A DNA stretch of 64,000 bases from contig WIXG01000148.1 in assembly GCA_009869945.1 (NCBI GenBank), positions 1-64,000 of the forward strand, in the 5' to 3' direction. The DNA comes from Mesaphorura yosii (Eukaryota > Arthropoda > Collembola > Poduromorpha > Tullbergiidae). The notes below the pieces were generated by a model. The model worked only from the letters and a program-made list of their open reading frames with translations. It was not told where the DNA came from and did no database searches. Both the position numbers and the translations under genes were made by a program. Of the stretch, positions 13,901 through 27,400 are shown one piece after another. The first letter of the stretch is position 1. Every line of letters begins with the position of its first letter.

Positions 13901-16900
13901 TCTTATTCATGTGATCCGATTCAACTTTGCGACAATTCATTCACTACTGTTTTTGTTTGTTTACTGGGTTTCAAGTTCTTTTCCCCAAAATTAAGAGCAG
14001 CCTTTTCATTGAGTTCGCGGAATCAGTCCATCGATATGTATACACAAACCGAAGCAAATTCTAAGTGTTCAAGTCTAAAATTCTATGCACGAGCAGATTT
14101 TGACAAAATATCGAATCTTTACATATGGCGACCACTCACGGTTCATGCTCAAGTGATACATACTGGTTGGATGAGTAATCAATTTAGAGATATGCACATA
14201 CGGAGACTTATAACGCAAAGCAAAACAAAATTGAGGGCAAATAGAATAATGAAGGACATGAGTACTTAATTCCACTTGGGTACTTCATTTTCAAGATGAC
14301 TGTAAAATTATATTCCTTCATGTGCAGTATAAACATCGTCATGACTTTGATTTCTGGTATTTACCGACATACTTTGGAGACTGATGAGGCTGGCCTCTGC
14401 CCCAATATATTTTAAACTTCAGCCCGCACTGTTCTTTCGATCTCCGTGCTCTGGACTTGGATGCAATGGTCCTGGTCCTCACTTTCGGAGTCCACCGGGA
14501 AACGAAGGTGGGGTGAAGAAGGAATCTTTTAAAAGAGTCACATAGGGAAATAATAGAAAGGAGTCAACTTGCGCTAATTTATGACCACGTTTTACGACAA
14601 GAATAACACATTCTCTCCTCTTGTTTTATTTCAGATGGAGAACCTCAATGTAATATATGCATCCAGCGAGGCTCTGGTGGCATTGTTGGCGGTGGTTGGC
14701 AACTTGCTGGTGGTTTACGTATTTTGTACCAACCGAAATCTTCGTAGATACCGCAACTATTACATCATAGCACTTGCTATTGCCGACTTTTTGGTGGGAC
14801 TCCTGGGAATCCCATTAGCAGTTCTTGCAAGTGTTGGATTACCAAGACATCTCTACGGCTGCCTCTTTACCGTGTCGGTTCTCATGGTTCTTTGCACAGT
14901 CTCAATACTCTGTCTGGTTGCTGTTTCTATTGACCGTTATTGGGCCACCACCAATCCCTTTGCTTATTACCGAAATATGACCACCACGACGTCAGTGGGT
15001 AAGCTCCTTTAGTTCTCATGATCACTTTCTCCTTATCGCCCATCCCATCTCGAAAGATGCAACAGCCAGAATCGAAATCGCGCATCTTCTAAAAATCTGA
15101 AGGATTTCGAGCTAACAGCAGCCTTGACTTGTTTCTACACCTCTTTATTCAACTTTTCATTCCATGAACTCCGATTTACCCTTTGTACTTTACACGCCTC
15201 GGATTTTCGCGTTACAGAGTTTTCCTTTTCTGCAAGTTGAGACGGGGAATCAATAGCGCACGCACGCTCGTATTAAAAAGGACCCCCATGTCGTGAGTTT
15301 TGAGCTCTTCAATTTTTAATAACCTTGAGGCAGACAAGAGAGAACGAGAACAAAAAGATTTGACGTGTCAAAAGATTCGCAGTCTTTTTATTAGGGTTTG
15401 GCTGGAAGAAAAATTCCGAGGGGAATTCCGTGGTGACCTTTGTTTTCTCCCTAATACGAACGAGTCATGCTTTATATCTTTTATTATTATTGCATTCCAC
15501 AAAATGATAAAGGTCACTGGTCAGACCTGATAACGTGCTATCATTGCGTAATTTGCCAAAAGCGCAGGCACGTATTTTATTGGGTACAAGAAACATATGT
15601 TAGATGTATTGAGCCATCATGTACAGAAGTTGTTAAAGAACGTCATGCGGCTCGTCCTGGCTGCGTGGCCAGGAAAGTATTAGCATTTTATGTTTTCCGA
15701 AGTCTAGGGTCAATCTGTACGATGTGTTCAATATCAACAGTGCCAAACAAGGCGCAAGAAGCTGATATTTCCTGTAATGACACCATCTGCTATGAAATAA
15801 TCTCAGTTCGTCAGGGAAAATAAAAGTACAAGTTGTTTTTGTAAGACACAGGGAAAGCGTGATGAAAAATTCCTACAGACTTGGCAATAAAACGCGTTTC
15901 AGGTTCTGGTGAAAGCTTTTGCCAAATACACTCACAGCCACTTTGGGAAATACACATCAAAGGACTCCGTCATGCATGCACTTCGGGGAAAATAATGTCG
16001 CCCAATTCTAGTGCTCTGCCGCAGCCTACTTTTCTCATTATACATTGGGTGATATCTCGCTCTGCCAAGCCGAGAACTTAGCGCTCTAAGCCAGGACCAA
16101 TTTGGCACTTTAGCACCTTGGAAATTCGTAACACTCATCCGTCTGTTCATGTCGTTTTTGTCTTTTCTGATACTCTACTGCAAAAGAGCACCGACGCAAG
16201 AATTTTTAATTTACGTCCCGTGACTTATCATGCATGTTAATCCCTTGAATGTAATTTACAAAATATGCATAGACGGGAATGCTTTGCCGAGTGGCCACAT
16301 GGGTATGCGCCACGTATTCGAGAATTTGGTCATTTGGGCGTATCGTTCCAAGACGGGATTCCTTTGAATTGCTATCTAGTACAGAAGGCAATGCGAATAG
16401 TAGAGGACTGAATAATAATTGGGAAAGTAAGGCAGGTAATTAATACAAGCTGAGATTGATCCGAGCTCAGTCATTAAAATGCTGCTGCGAATTCTGCTTC
16501 GATTGAGAAGACACTTCCTTGGTCCAGAAATTCTACCAATCTCTAAGACTAATTTCCTACTTTAATACGAGTTTAAAACACAAAGTTGGACAAAGTGTGT
16601 CTGCGAAAGCAACCCCGCCACATGGGATGCTGCGCCTGACTCTTGGGAAGCAATTCCACAGAGATTTAACAAAGTTTTGGAAAACTTCTTGGTTATTTCC
16701 CCATCTGACGCCAGCTTGACATGTGCTTGTTTGCCTGCATGCGATGCTCAACTAACCGACTTGGTTGAGACTCTTTCCACTGGGAAAGTTGAAACAATCT
16801 AGCCTACCACATAGAGCATGAAGATTCTTTACCGTTTATTAAGCTTGCTAAAGTGACAGTCTGACTCCGTCATGTCATGAACTTCTTTAGAATATTTTTA

Positions 16901-19900
16901 TCGCGTTAGAAGTTTCGCAGAGTGAGAAATATTCTCCTCCGACGTGTTGTTCATTCAAATACACGCTTTTTAAGAAACAGCTTTCCGTTCGGGTTTACCG
17001 ACGATGCAACTCCATTTACAATTGCGCGTGCTAGTACGAGCGCTCCTCCGCAGTACAGAGAGAGCAATAAATACCACTGCCAAAACTGCCATTCCTAGAA
17101 GCAATAATGTCACGCTCAATACTTACTTGAGTAAACAGAAACAGCACAACATGAAATGAGAAGAAGGAGAGAAGTTCATTGTTCGTTGAATCCGACCACT
17201 TGTCTTTGGCATTATTGACGTCGACTGGAAAGAGGATACGTTTTATGTTGTAAAGGCGAGAGTTGCTTGCCTCTTTCTTCATCCGTCATGCCATGACAAT
17301 TTATGTACTTAAACGCATACTTTATGTGTAAAGCCAGCTTGTCAAGGCCATGAACTGCTAGCAAGTTTCATGACACCAGGCTCCAATAACTGAAAAATTA
17401 GTCTCATTGCATGCCAGCACGACATTTGTTTCTGTCTGTAAAATGTCCTAACTCATTGGCTCTGCTGTTCAGCGAAACTCAGTCAATTTCCTTCGGTTCG
17501 TTTCTAGAACTCGCCGAGTCCTGAATTATGCGAGTTGAGACCTCGCATTAGGCCAAAGTTCGGAAAAGCACAAAGAGAATTTGATATTTTGATGATGAAA
17601 ATGCAAAACACGTGGTTCCACATGTAAATAGAAAGCTCGGGAAGTTTAAATCGATACACATTTCATTACTGCCTGTCAACACCCATTTAACATGTTCCGA
17701 TAAAATAAAGCCAGTTCAAGGCAGAATTTCGGTTCGAGAGAAAATATGAGCGATAACTCATGTGTTCATTCATTGTAAACATATTTATATTTAGAACTGC
17801 TTCGAAGAATGCGAAGGATGTGGTATTCAAATGAAGATGGTTGCTGAAAAGATATGGCGTAATGATGGGAGCTGGTCTGACACTCGCTTCTGTTTTTGAC
17901 TCCGCAAGAGAAAATTAAAATAGCTTCCCGTATAAAAAAAACCCTCGCGTTCTTTTCTTGAGCGTTTGACTTTCGCCCAAACTGAACTTTCTCTGACGAG
18001 ACTGTGGCTAGGTTTCTGTTGTATAAGATTGATCTGTCACCAGTTAGCCCTCCTCGGGGTATTTATCTTGTACGAACTAGACGTGCTACATCATTAACAA
18101 CTGCTGCTTGCCATGGAGTAATGACTAGACTTGGCCATCTTTTCGCCAACCTGTTCCTGCGAAGTGTCATAAATCATTGATTAATTGTTATGTAACGACT
18201 TCACCACTGCAGGCAATAAAGTTTGTTGGTATTTTGGTCGGGCCCAGACGTGGCGTTGTGACTGTGTGGCTAATCTCGTTAATGATATCACTTTCGATTT
18301 CTTCGCGACAGCTTGTGAAAGAATCATGAAACTTGAAATCGACCTTTTGTGTTTTGAAGGTCACTTACCAAAAGCGTCTAACACAGAACATGAACCCCAT
18401 ACTTGCAATGCAGTTCCCATCTACCACCAAGCCATCACGTAATGAGAATGTCAAAGGTTGGTTTATGTATTATTCCAAGTTTGCGGTTGGTATTCGTGAC
18501 TCCATCAACATCACTCTCTCTTCGAATGAGCGGGGGTTGGACATCAAAGGAAATGAGATTCTACATCCATTCCGTTCTAATCGAGGAACACTCGCCCCGT
18601 GGAAGAGGATTCCACACCATTTCATTTCCATTTCCATGCACTGTGTCGAAGTGATTTTTCATTTTACGTAGGTCATTCAAAAATAATGCCCTCGTATAAC
18701 GGTTTTCATAAGTTGCCAGGTTATAGTTTAACGTGTCAAACAATTCTTTTAAGTTCGAGTTTGGAGTATTTTTTCGCTCAGCAAGGCTACGTATCGTAGA
18801 GTTCAATTGGTTAATAATTTTTAGGAACGAAGACGTTATGAAGCTTAGCACGAGCGCTCTGTAGGCTCAATTAATTAAGCTTCGTTGAGTTTCTGTGACC
18901 GTATGATTCACTGCCGTGTATACTTCTGGCGGCCATAAATTAGAAAACTGCGTCCACCGAAACAGTCAGCTTCAATATAATGTGTCGTCTATGACAGCGC
19001 GACACAGTGAGTCAAGTCACACGACCGACTCGGGACTGAAGCTGCGCAAGAGAGACAGAGGAGTTAACGCCCTGTCTAATTATAGCGTGGGTACGTTTGA
19101 TTAACGTACTTCTGTTCATGAGCATCCAAAAACAAATGAAGTATGGAAAGTGACACTTGCTAAGGCGCATAAGAATAGAATTCTATCATGCAAGACTCGG
19201 ACGAATTATCCATGCACCTAATAAATGATTTTACCTTATCTATCAGATACAAGCCATTGCTTTAGCTTGCTGATCTGCACTACTCAATAGAATAATATGC
19301 ATTCCGTGAAACCAAATGCTATGCTAACATGCAATTTACGATGTCACTACAGAACTGGAATTTAACTGTACACACGGTCACAAAATATTTTTTCACGACT
19401 GGTTTTGCGTAATTGGAACGTTACTCTTCATAATCTTCATACTAAAATTGGTAATTCGTCGTATTTTCAAATTGTGCGTAGTTATAACTCATAATCATAT
19501 GGGCTATCGCCATTTCGAACAGACTTTGCATATGAACTGGAATTGTTTTGACATGCCGATATTATTTCGCATGGCTGTGGGACGAATGAATTTTTCAATA
19601 ATTGAATATACCGATCCTTTCTGCGTTGTTTCTTTTGTTTAATCGGAATTCAACGTGAATTACTTTCTCCTGTATTCCAATGTTCCTGCAGAACAGAACG
19701 GCCAGCATGCCGGTGTTTCAAACAATGGGCAACAAGTAATGGCATTTCGTATTCATAATCGTTCAAAGAATTCGGAATTTAGACATGGACCAAGAGTTTT
19801 CGTCCATTCCAGAGCCAGGTTATATGCGTCATGCAATGTTTTCCCGTGCACCTACACCGACGGTTTTATTCTATGACGAGTGAATGATATAAATGTTGAT

Positions 19901-22900
19901 GCAATGATGAAATTCGCAATATCCTCAACAAATAATCCCTTTTCTCATATAAGTCCGTTGATGCTTTACAGTGTGGCCTTTACGGTGCCATAATCATAAT
20001 CACAGAAGCGTGTGGCCGTTGAAATGAATGAAACCAGGTAGTCTGCTAAATAACACGGAACAACCTTTATTCTTGAGCTATACCAAGAAATCTGCAAATT
20101 TACTCGGTAAATCGGCTTTAAAACATTTGACGTGGGTTTCCAGCATAATCTCCTGTCACAAGAAATAAGAGACGATTCATGCTTCACGGAAATTTCATAG
20201 TAACTCTTCATTCTAATTCCAGCAATTTTCTACGGAACAAGGCAATCCTTATTTTGCAGTTCACAGCTGTTACAGCAGCACGAACTGGCCGGCTACTCAT
20301 ACTTTTATGCGAGGCGCGTTTGATTACATTTCGCATGGCTCAATGTGTGCATACGAATTATGACATGTGTTGGATCCAACGCAGAGTCCCTGATCTGTAT
20401 ACATCACGGTCTGGTGCATGTAATCAAATTAATCCTCACTTTCACAACCGCTGAACGAGGCTTCCACTTGTCTGCTGTCTGCTCCGTTCAATATTAATGC
20501 TAAACATTAATGCTTCCGGAAGTAATCTTTTCCAGCGCGAGCATGTGCCGTCGGCAGATCAGTGAAGGCTCCTTATCTTTCGGGTCGGGTCATGTTTGCA
20601 TGCTAATGCATTAAAAAGTAAACGAGTCATTCGAGCCATGATTTTACGACCTTCCGCACCGGGCAGGACATACGTGAGATGTGAAGACCACACACCGCGG
20701 AAGAGGCTAACTGTTAGGTATTATATTTTGCAACAGAACTTCGAAGTTTATGGACACGTAATTTCGTATGGACAGTTGTCTGTGATTGTGAAATTTCAAT
20801 TTGTTACAAATTTCTTTCAGAATGATCGCCCAGCTTTTTGTATTAAGGACTTTTGCTATGCGAAATCTGAGGCTGTCTGTGAGTTTTATGACTTTCTTGA
20901 AAGAATCGTTCTCATTTCGCAACTGTAGGAATGAAAACTTGCCAACTTCCCTAAACCCGCCACGCGTGTTCTCATTTCATGTTGTATCGAACTCCGCGCA
21001 GTTCATTATAAATTACGACAAGTAAAGTAATACTTTGTAATGGAAACAGCTATAAATTATACAAATGAGATGCGTTAAATTACATCACTGTCAGCTCTTT
21101 TAACAAGCTTTCGAACGCAATGGCCGATCTCAGAGGAGTTTGTCATTAGAATGCCAGTCGCTAATAATGTCGATAACGAGCCCGTGGCATCAAATTTCAA
21201 TTGAGTCTTGCTTGAAGGCTTTCATCAGCAATTCGCGGAATAAATATTGCCCTTATCCGCTTCCAGAATTTCCGAGTAACGAGAGCATAAGTGAACATAC
21301 CTCGGTTTTACAACCCCTGACGTACTTAATTTGATTACACTAATTATGTAGCGCAGAGTAGACCGCTTACTTGAGGAGGTCACTAGCATTCTGCGAAATT
21401 AGGAGGTCCACAGCCAAAGACGTAATTAGCATGGCATTACTCGCTGAAACGCACATTAGTACGCAGCCAGCGGAAAATTGCCCAAATTATGCCGTGGATA
21501 AACAAGAATTGGGTGTGACTGCATCCGGAGTTCCCTGAAACTTAATTAGGCTGTGACGTTGTCCGTGTCCATTGCACGATCCGGCGGGTCACGACATTAA
21601 AATTCCAAGCCGTAGCCATCGTTTTGTCCGACAGAAGTCATTTACCCGTATCGAAGCGTCGGAGCTACGGAGAGCAACTCATTAGCTCAATGACAGATGC
21701 AAAGTGAGCCTAATTGGAGAAACTCTTTTGTGCTTGCAGGAATCATCTTGTCGTGCTGGCTGGTGGGTGCAATAATCGGCTTTTTACCTTTGTTTGGTTG
21801 GTACAATCACCAAGGCTGGGAAGGAAACTACTGCATATTTGTCAAAATTATCGATTACAACTACCTCGTTTTTCTTTATTTTGCCACAATCATCTTTCCT
21901 TCCCTTCTCATGGCCTGCTTTTACGGCTACATTTATCACATTGTGCTAATCAAGGTAAGTCAAGGACTTGAACCGGAAATTAGGGACTCGAGGCTCGCCC
22001 CATGAAGCCATGTTTGTAACTGTTGCACAGATTCGTCAGAAAGGAACTCTGGTTCCACAAGGCGGAATCCGACGGCCATCGGAAGCTTCGAGATCAGGGT
22101 CACTCAGCTCAGACCTCCGTGGGTCGACCCAAATGATGCGAATCATTGTGTCGGAAAAGAGACGTGAAGCCAAAGCTGCAAAGAAATTGAGCATCATTGT
22201 ACTGTTTTTCATGATCTGCTGGATGCCCTTGTACACAATCAACTGTGTCCAGGTGAGTCGAGAAGGGAGTAGACTAGGGAGGACAGAGAAGGTGCTCCAC
22301 ATGCAGAAGTCAAGCGAGATGGAGTGCATTATCTAATTGACGCAGTGTCATAATATCTACAGAACTTTGTACTCTTGCCATTTGACACTCGCTTAATATC
22401 ATGTCGCTTTAATTGAAAACCAAGCAAACGTTAAAAGTTGCAAGTAAATTATATGCATATGCCCTATTTCCGCATGGAGTTCACACGCAACAATGAAAAC
22501 TAGATTTTCTATGACGCGAGCGAAATAGCGTAATGCGACATTCCAAGATCAATGCCGATTAGGATTTTATTTAGTGTCAACACATTTTGTGCGCCATGCT
22601 ATATGCTATAGACCTCTGCGAGACCGGACGAACCACAATCTGTGAATTAAGCGCTGATGCAGATTTTTATTGGTTTACAGGCGTTCTGTCGGGATTGTTC
22701 CGTTCCACAGCAAGTTCTCGAGTTCACCATAATTTTAAGTCACGCTAATTCAGCCCTAAATCCATTTTTGGTAAGCAATGCATTGAACTCATTAAAACAC
22801 GACCGTATTATATGTACTCAATTTTATATTTCTATTAATTTAAATTTTATAATTTCCATTCTAGTACGCATATCACCTCAAGGAGTTCCGCCTCGCCATG

Positions 22901-23617
22901 AAGAACGTTCTGTGCGGGTGTTTTTCGCGTCTGTTTTGTGGCTGCTTGGTAATTCCTGCCCTGAAGGAAGGCAGCTCGGCTGTGAGTCGCAGTCAGACAC
23001 TCACGATGCCATCAATTGGCAATCACCACGGCTCAACTACGATTAACTTGTCATCAACGACACATTCGCAGTTGCAGACTGCCGTGGCGGCTGGCAAATA
23101 TTCCATCAAGTTTAGAAAAGTTGTCGACTCGAAAAGAGAGACAAATTGCTCGAATCGGAAGCAGCTGTCACCTGAAAAAACAAAGCGTCTCATGGCTTCA
23201 TCTGCGCCGTCCAGCGACAACCTTCTGGCTGGATTGAAGCAAGCCAACTCTCACAGTAATCTCAAGAATTGTCGCCGTGAAGAACGGAACAATGCGAATG
23301 AGCAAAATGGTCAAACAGATTATTTGCAAAGATCGCAGTCTTCACTCGAGAGCGCCAAGAAATCAGTGGAGATGGACATGGAAAGCGACAAGTATCTTTC
23401 TGCCACCGCATCAACGAACTCCAGCGAAGAGCAGAACCATGTCCAGCTCCCAGACGGCAACCACCGCTATCACGACACGAAGCAGAGGCCAAACCCCTCG
23501 ATACTCGTTTCGAGCCACGACGACAGTGACGGTGAAGTTGTCGAAGCTGTGATGGTCGCGTCCAAGCCCCCAACCAAATCTCTATCGTTTAGTGATAAAG
23601 TAGAAATAGCTTTCTAA
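10980..23617 (+). CDS. AdoR: adenosine receptor-like class A GPCR
   Basis: Seven-transmembrane receptor at the plasma membrane; the family senses extracellular adenosine through G proteins. Coding exons: 10980-11192 (probable), 14635-14998, 21740-21954, 22031-22252, 22681-22770, 22865-23617; phases agree throughout, giving about 618 residues (about 547 if translation starts at the ATG at 14635). Visible marks: DRYW after TM3, conserved Cys in YGCLF and in ECL2, CWMPLYTINC in TM6, FCRDC in ECL3, ILSHANSALNPFLYAY in TM7; the last two are close to vertebrate adenosine receptors. By alignment the ligand Phe of ECL2 (C-I-F), the TM6 Asn and the TM7 Ser-His are kept, but the Glu after that Phe is Val. 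The first exon would add 71 residues with NYS and NST glycosylation sites. The C-tail of about 240 residues is Ser/Asn/Gln-rich, as in the long insect AdoR. Introns 1 and 2 are long (3.4 and 6.7 kb). Confidence 0.92.
11193..14634. other. long first intron of the GPCR
   Basis: Flanked by donor CAG|gtaatc and acceptor tttatttcag, both phase 0. Frames inside are short; a 124-codon frame at 13895-14269 has no recognisable features. Nothing else seen. If the 10980 exon is not used this is 5' flanking sequence. Confidence 0.5.
14999..21739. other. long second intron of the GPCR
   Basis: 6.7 kb between the TM1-TM3 exon (donor gtaagc) and the TM4-TM5 exon (acceptor tgcttgcag), phase 1. No nested gene was recognised on either strand; open frames are short and without splice partners or motifs. 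Enhancers could be present but cannot be seen from sequence alone. Confidence 0.6.
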
Positions 23618-24419
23618 CTGACTCGTATAGCACTACTACTGTATTTTAAGCTACTATAATTTACGGTGATGATATTCTGGGATATTTCTCAACTTTACAT
23701 TCCGCAAAGTAATTCTCGTAGTTCGGTATGTGTGTGAAATGAAAGCAAAGCAGAAGTGACCGAGTGTTTTGTCTCAGTAACACACTCACAGCCAAATAAT
23801 TAGATGTTCATTATCATGTAAACTTGTACTAAGTCAATTTTGACCATCATTCTCATGAAGGGCGATTGTCAATAGTTGAGGTAAAGTTTACTACGGTATC
23901 CTGGATGAAACTTAGATGAGTTTAATTTTTCTCATAACGATGGCCACAAAACTTCCCCTAATTGGAATGAGGAAGTACCGCTGCAATTCTTCAGACCCAA
24001 TTTTGAAATTTATAAAATATGATTGATATGAATGTATTTTTGACGGTTCATTCCTTCAGAACTGGCCAGGTGATGTTTTTTAAGCTATGACGTGAGTCCA
24101 GCCCGTGATACATTGACACTTTCACCAAACCGGCAGTATTGACGTGAGAGTCTTTATTCTGTCCACGCGGATCAAGTCTAGTCAATCTATTCTAAATGTA
24201 TATGCACGACCAAAACAGGAAGCGAGATGAACATTATTTATTAACCCTACTCACAGTATTTAAGTGTATGTGCAATATAGTAATTAGTTGATGCTACCTG
24301 TAACTTGTACACTTTAACTTCTTCCCGTGGTCGTATTGTGTTTATGTGTTTAACTCAATATGGTAATGAAGTCATAAATAAATTCCTACTATATCTTGGA
24401 TTCTGGCGCTTCTCAGTGT
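23618..24419. other. 3' region between convergent GPCR and ionotropic receptor
   Basis: Non-coding. It holds the 3' UTRs of the two convergent genes. A TTTATT near 24237 could serve as the minus-strand poly(A) signal for the receptor gene. Confidence 0.5.
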
Positions 24420-27400
24420 TCATTCGACGTATGGAAATGGAGCTGAAGGCGTCTTCCGAAATGGGCACGTGCGCTTTTTCCTCTGCGTAGTCCTTCTTTC
24501 GCCCAAGCGTGTGAAGTCCCTGTAAATATCATTCTGTACCATCAGCATGAATTTCAGTTGACCAAATTTCGTTTTAAGTTGTCCATGAACATCGGCATGC
24601 AGAAGATGTTTTGCATGCTGAGATTTTGGCGCGTGGTGAAGGACGCACTCCGCAATGAACACGGTCACAGATACGAATGTGCCAAGAAACACCACGTAAA
24701 AGCAGCCCTGGAAATAAATTTGTATAGTTTGGCATTATGACGCCGATCATTGCAGGCGCTGACGCCTGTGTCACCTGCAAATCGTGAATTGTGAGGACTT
24801 TCTGCTCCGATGCCTTGTTGATGTGTTCTTCGGTGTCAAGATCTGCGTCTGCGCCAGAACTGTCGCTCTGGAACAACTCAGCGTTTGCCAAGTTGTACTC
24901 TTTCTTCTTCAAAATGAGTTCTCTCCTCCATTTGATTAGAAGCCCAGACTCTTGAAAGCGCTGAATTTTTCTGTCAATAATGTCATACTCTGGATGGATT
25001 CTGGCCACATGGCGCAGAGCAGGTGGAAGAGAAAGGAGTCGCGCGAGGGAAAGAATGCAGCCAAGCAATGCATTTTCATTATTTTATTGATATTTTGTAA
25101 TTCGAGTAGAAGTTTCTATAAATAGAAGCGGGAGACGGGTACACTGTCAAGCGAAGCGGGAGCTAGTGCTCCCGTGCAAACGTTCCTTATCTTCAGTTCA
25201 CTTACTCTGAATGTGGTGACAAAAACAATTTCAGCAAGCGTTCAAGCGAGCTGAAAGCATAAAAGATTTGAGAGTTCCATCTGAGCGGATCGAACATGTG
25301 TTTGTGGTCCATTAACACGCTTCTTTGATCTTGATGTTTCCGCTTGATAAGGTGTCGGCAAAGTGAAAATGTCATCACGTGTGCAATAATTCCCATAAGA
25401 CTCCCCACGTGTTGAATTAAATGTCGAATCAAAGCACAGCATCAGAAGAGTACAACCAGCGACAGCGATACACTTACAGTGAAAAGCAAACGGAACATGC
25501 TTTAAGGGAAAGCCATTTAGATGAGCCGTGCAACAAAAATGCAGTCTCACGCTCATGACCTCATATTCATATGAGAAAGCACTCACTGAGAAAAATGTTA
25601 CCTGTTAATTGTCAATGTCAAAGCCGAGTGTTTCTGATAAGCAAAAGCAATGTGCACAGGAGCCACACATTGTTTCATGACACGCATCGACGGTAATCCA
25701 CTGGAACTGAGATTTCTTGTCATCCTTATGAACTGTAAATAACGCACATTTTCGTACAATGCGAACTTCCTCGCAGCGACCCTTGAAACTGCGTCGTCCA
25801 GATCTTGTATGATCTAAAAGCAAGGCGGAAGACATCAACTTGAGGTGCTTTTTCATTCAATGCACGCACAATGTATGAATACGCCTCACCTCGTATTTAT
25901 TAGCCAAGGCACGCCTGTCCACGTTAGTTTCATTCTCAGAGTACGTTTTGGTGAAAAGTTGGTAGAGTTCAATTCCCCAGCCACCAATATTCAACTCGGA
26001 CTCTCGCAAGTCGTGCAGGTTCTCGATCGGGTTCTCGGATAACGGTATTGTCAGGAACGCGACCATTGACGCGCGATATGCTAGCGTAACGAACACCCAA
26101 AACAACCAGTACCATCCGATAAACCAGCGAATCGGCCAGTATTTGGGCCAGACATAAATTGCAACTTGTGACATGATGCTAAATGAAGTGAAAATGGTTT
26201 GTACTGGCCGTCGGAATACTCCAAACTCGTCTTTGTAGCGGGCACCAGCTGAAGCCAGCACACGCAGTACGAGCGGCCCGAACAGCAAGCAGACTGTCAT
26301 CACACAAGCCCAGAGTTTCAACTGGAAGGGCATGATTAACGCCAAATACTTTGGTTTTGCTAAAGGAACTGGCGTCAAGAACGAAGTGCATGCGACGTCT
26401 AACGGAATACTCATGTCCAAATAGTCCAAGTACTCCCGAAGGACATAAAACGAACCAATTGCAATGTCTGCGCCTTCACCAGTGACCAGCTTGGAGGCAG
26501 CGGCAAAGTAGCTCTGCGTATCATTCGGAGACAGTTTTCGCCCGTCATCCTTGTCTGGGTGTACGTCGTCTCCTGAGTCCTGCTCACTTGTCTTCCAGAT
26601 GTTTTTCCACAACTTGGGATAATTGTTTATGATGTCCGCATTGCTCAGCTGCAGATTGACTTCTTCCAATTCGTAATTGAAATTCAGGGACGACGAAAGC
26701 ACTTTGATCATTTCTATCTCCGTTCCGCCATAACTTATCTGGAAAGAATTTCCGCATTTTAAGAAAGCAAGACAACTGGCAGTTGACTCACAACCTTCCA
26801 CATGATGTTCAACGCTCAAGTACGGCATTGATCCTATTTCTTAAACTTACTTTTCCTTCGGCATCGGTAAGCTTAATTACACCAGGTGGATGTTCTAGCA
26901 CAAGAACTTTGAGAGTAACATTTCTCAAGTCATTTGAGTTTCCACGAAACCATTCGTGAGCCCCGCTGTAGATGAAGTGCTTCTCATTCTGGGACCAAAA
27001 TTCAATGATGCGGACTCGATTTCTCTTGGAGTACAGATTGACCGGCCAAATCAATTCGCGAATGGTGAAAAATGCCCCGCTTAGGGTTAAAATTTTGAGA
27101 TAAGGTATTAATTTTTCGGGCTTAAACGAAAGATTCATGAATTAAAATCAATTTACGTGCTTCTTCTCCTGCTGTTGTAGTAGAAGAAGATTACGCTCGT
27201 GACTTTGCTCCAGATCCTGTTCATCTCATATGCTCTGTCGTTGCCTCTGTACCAAATCAAGAACCTGGAAAGCGGGAAGTCATATTTTGCAATCTAAGCT
27301 AAGAAGCCAAACTTCCAGGAAAGTTTTGAAACAGTCTTAAATCACACGAATTGTAAAAAATCCTTTTATGAGCTGCAGTCGGGCAGCAGCGCACCAACCA

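Noticed and set aside
22036-22329. 97-codon minus-strand frame inside the GPCR gene
   Set aside because: Antisense shadow of the ICL3/TM6 exon.
25605-25856. 83-codon minus frame as the receptor exon after TM3
   Set aside because: The adjacent phase gives KFALYENVRYLQF and FAYQKHSALTLTIN, which fit the S2 lobe and the flanking phases; this frame ends in a stop before the donor.
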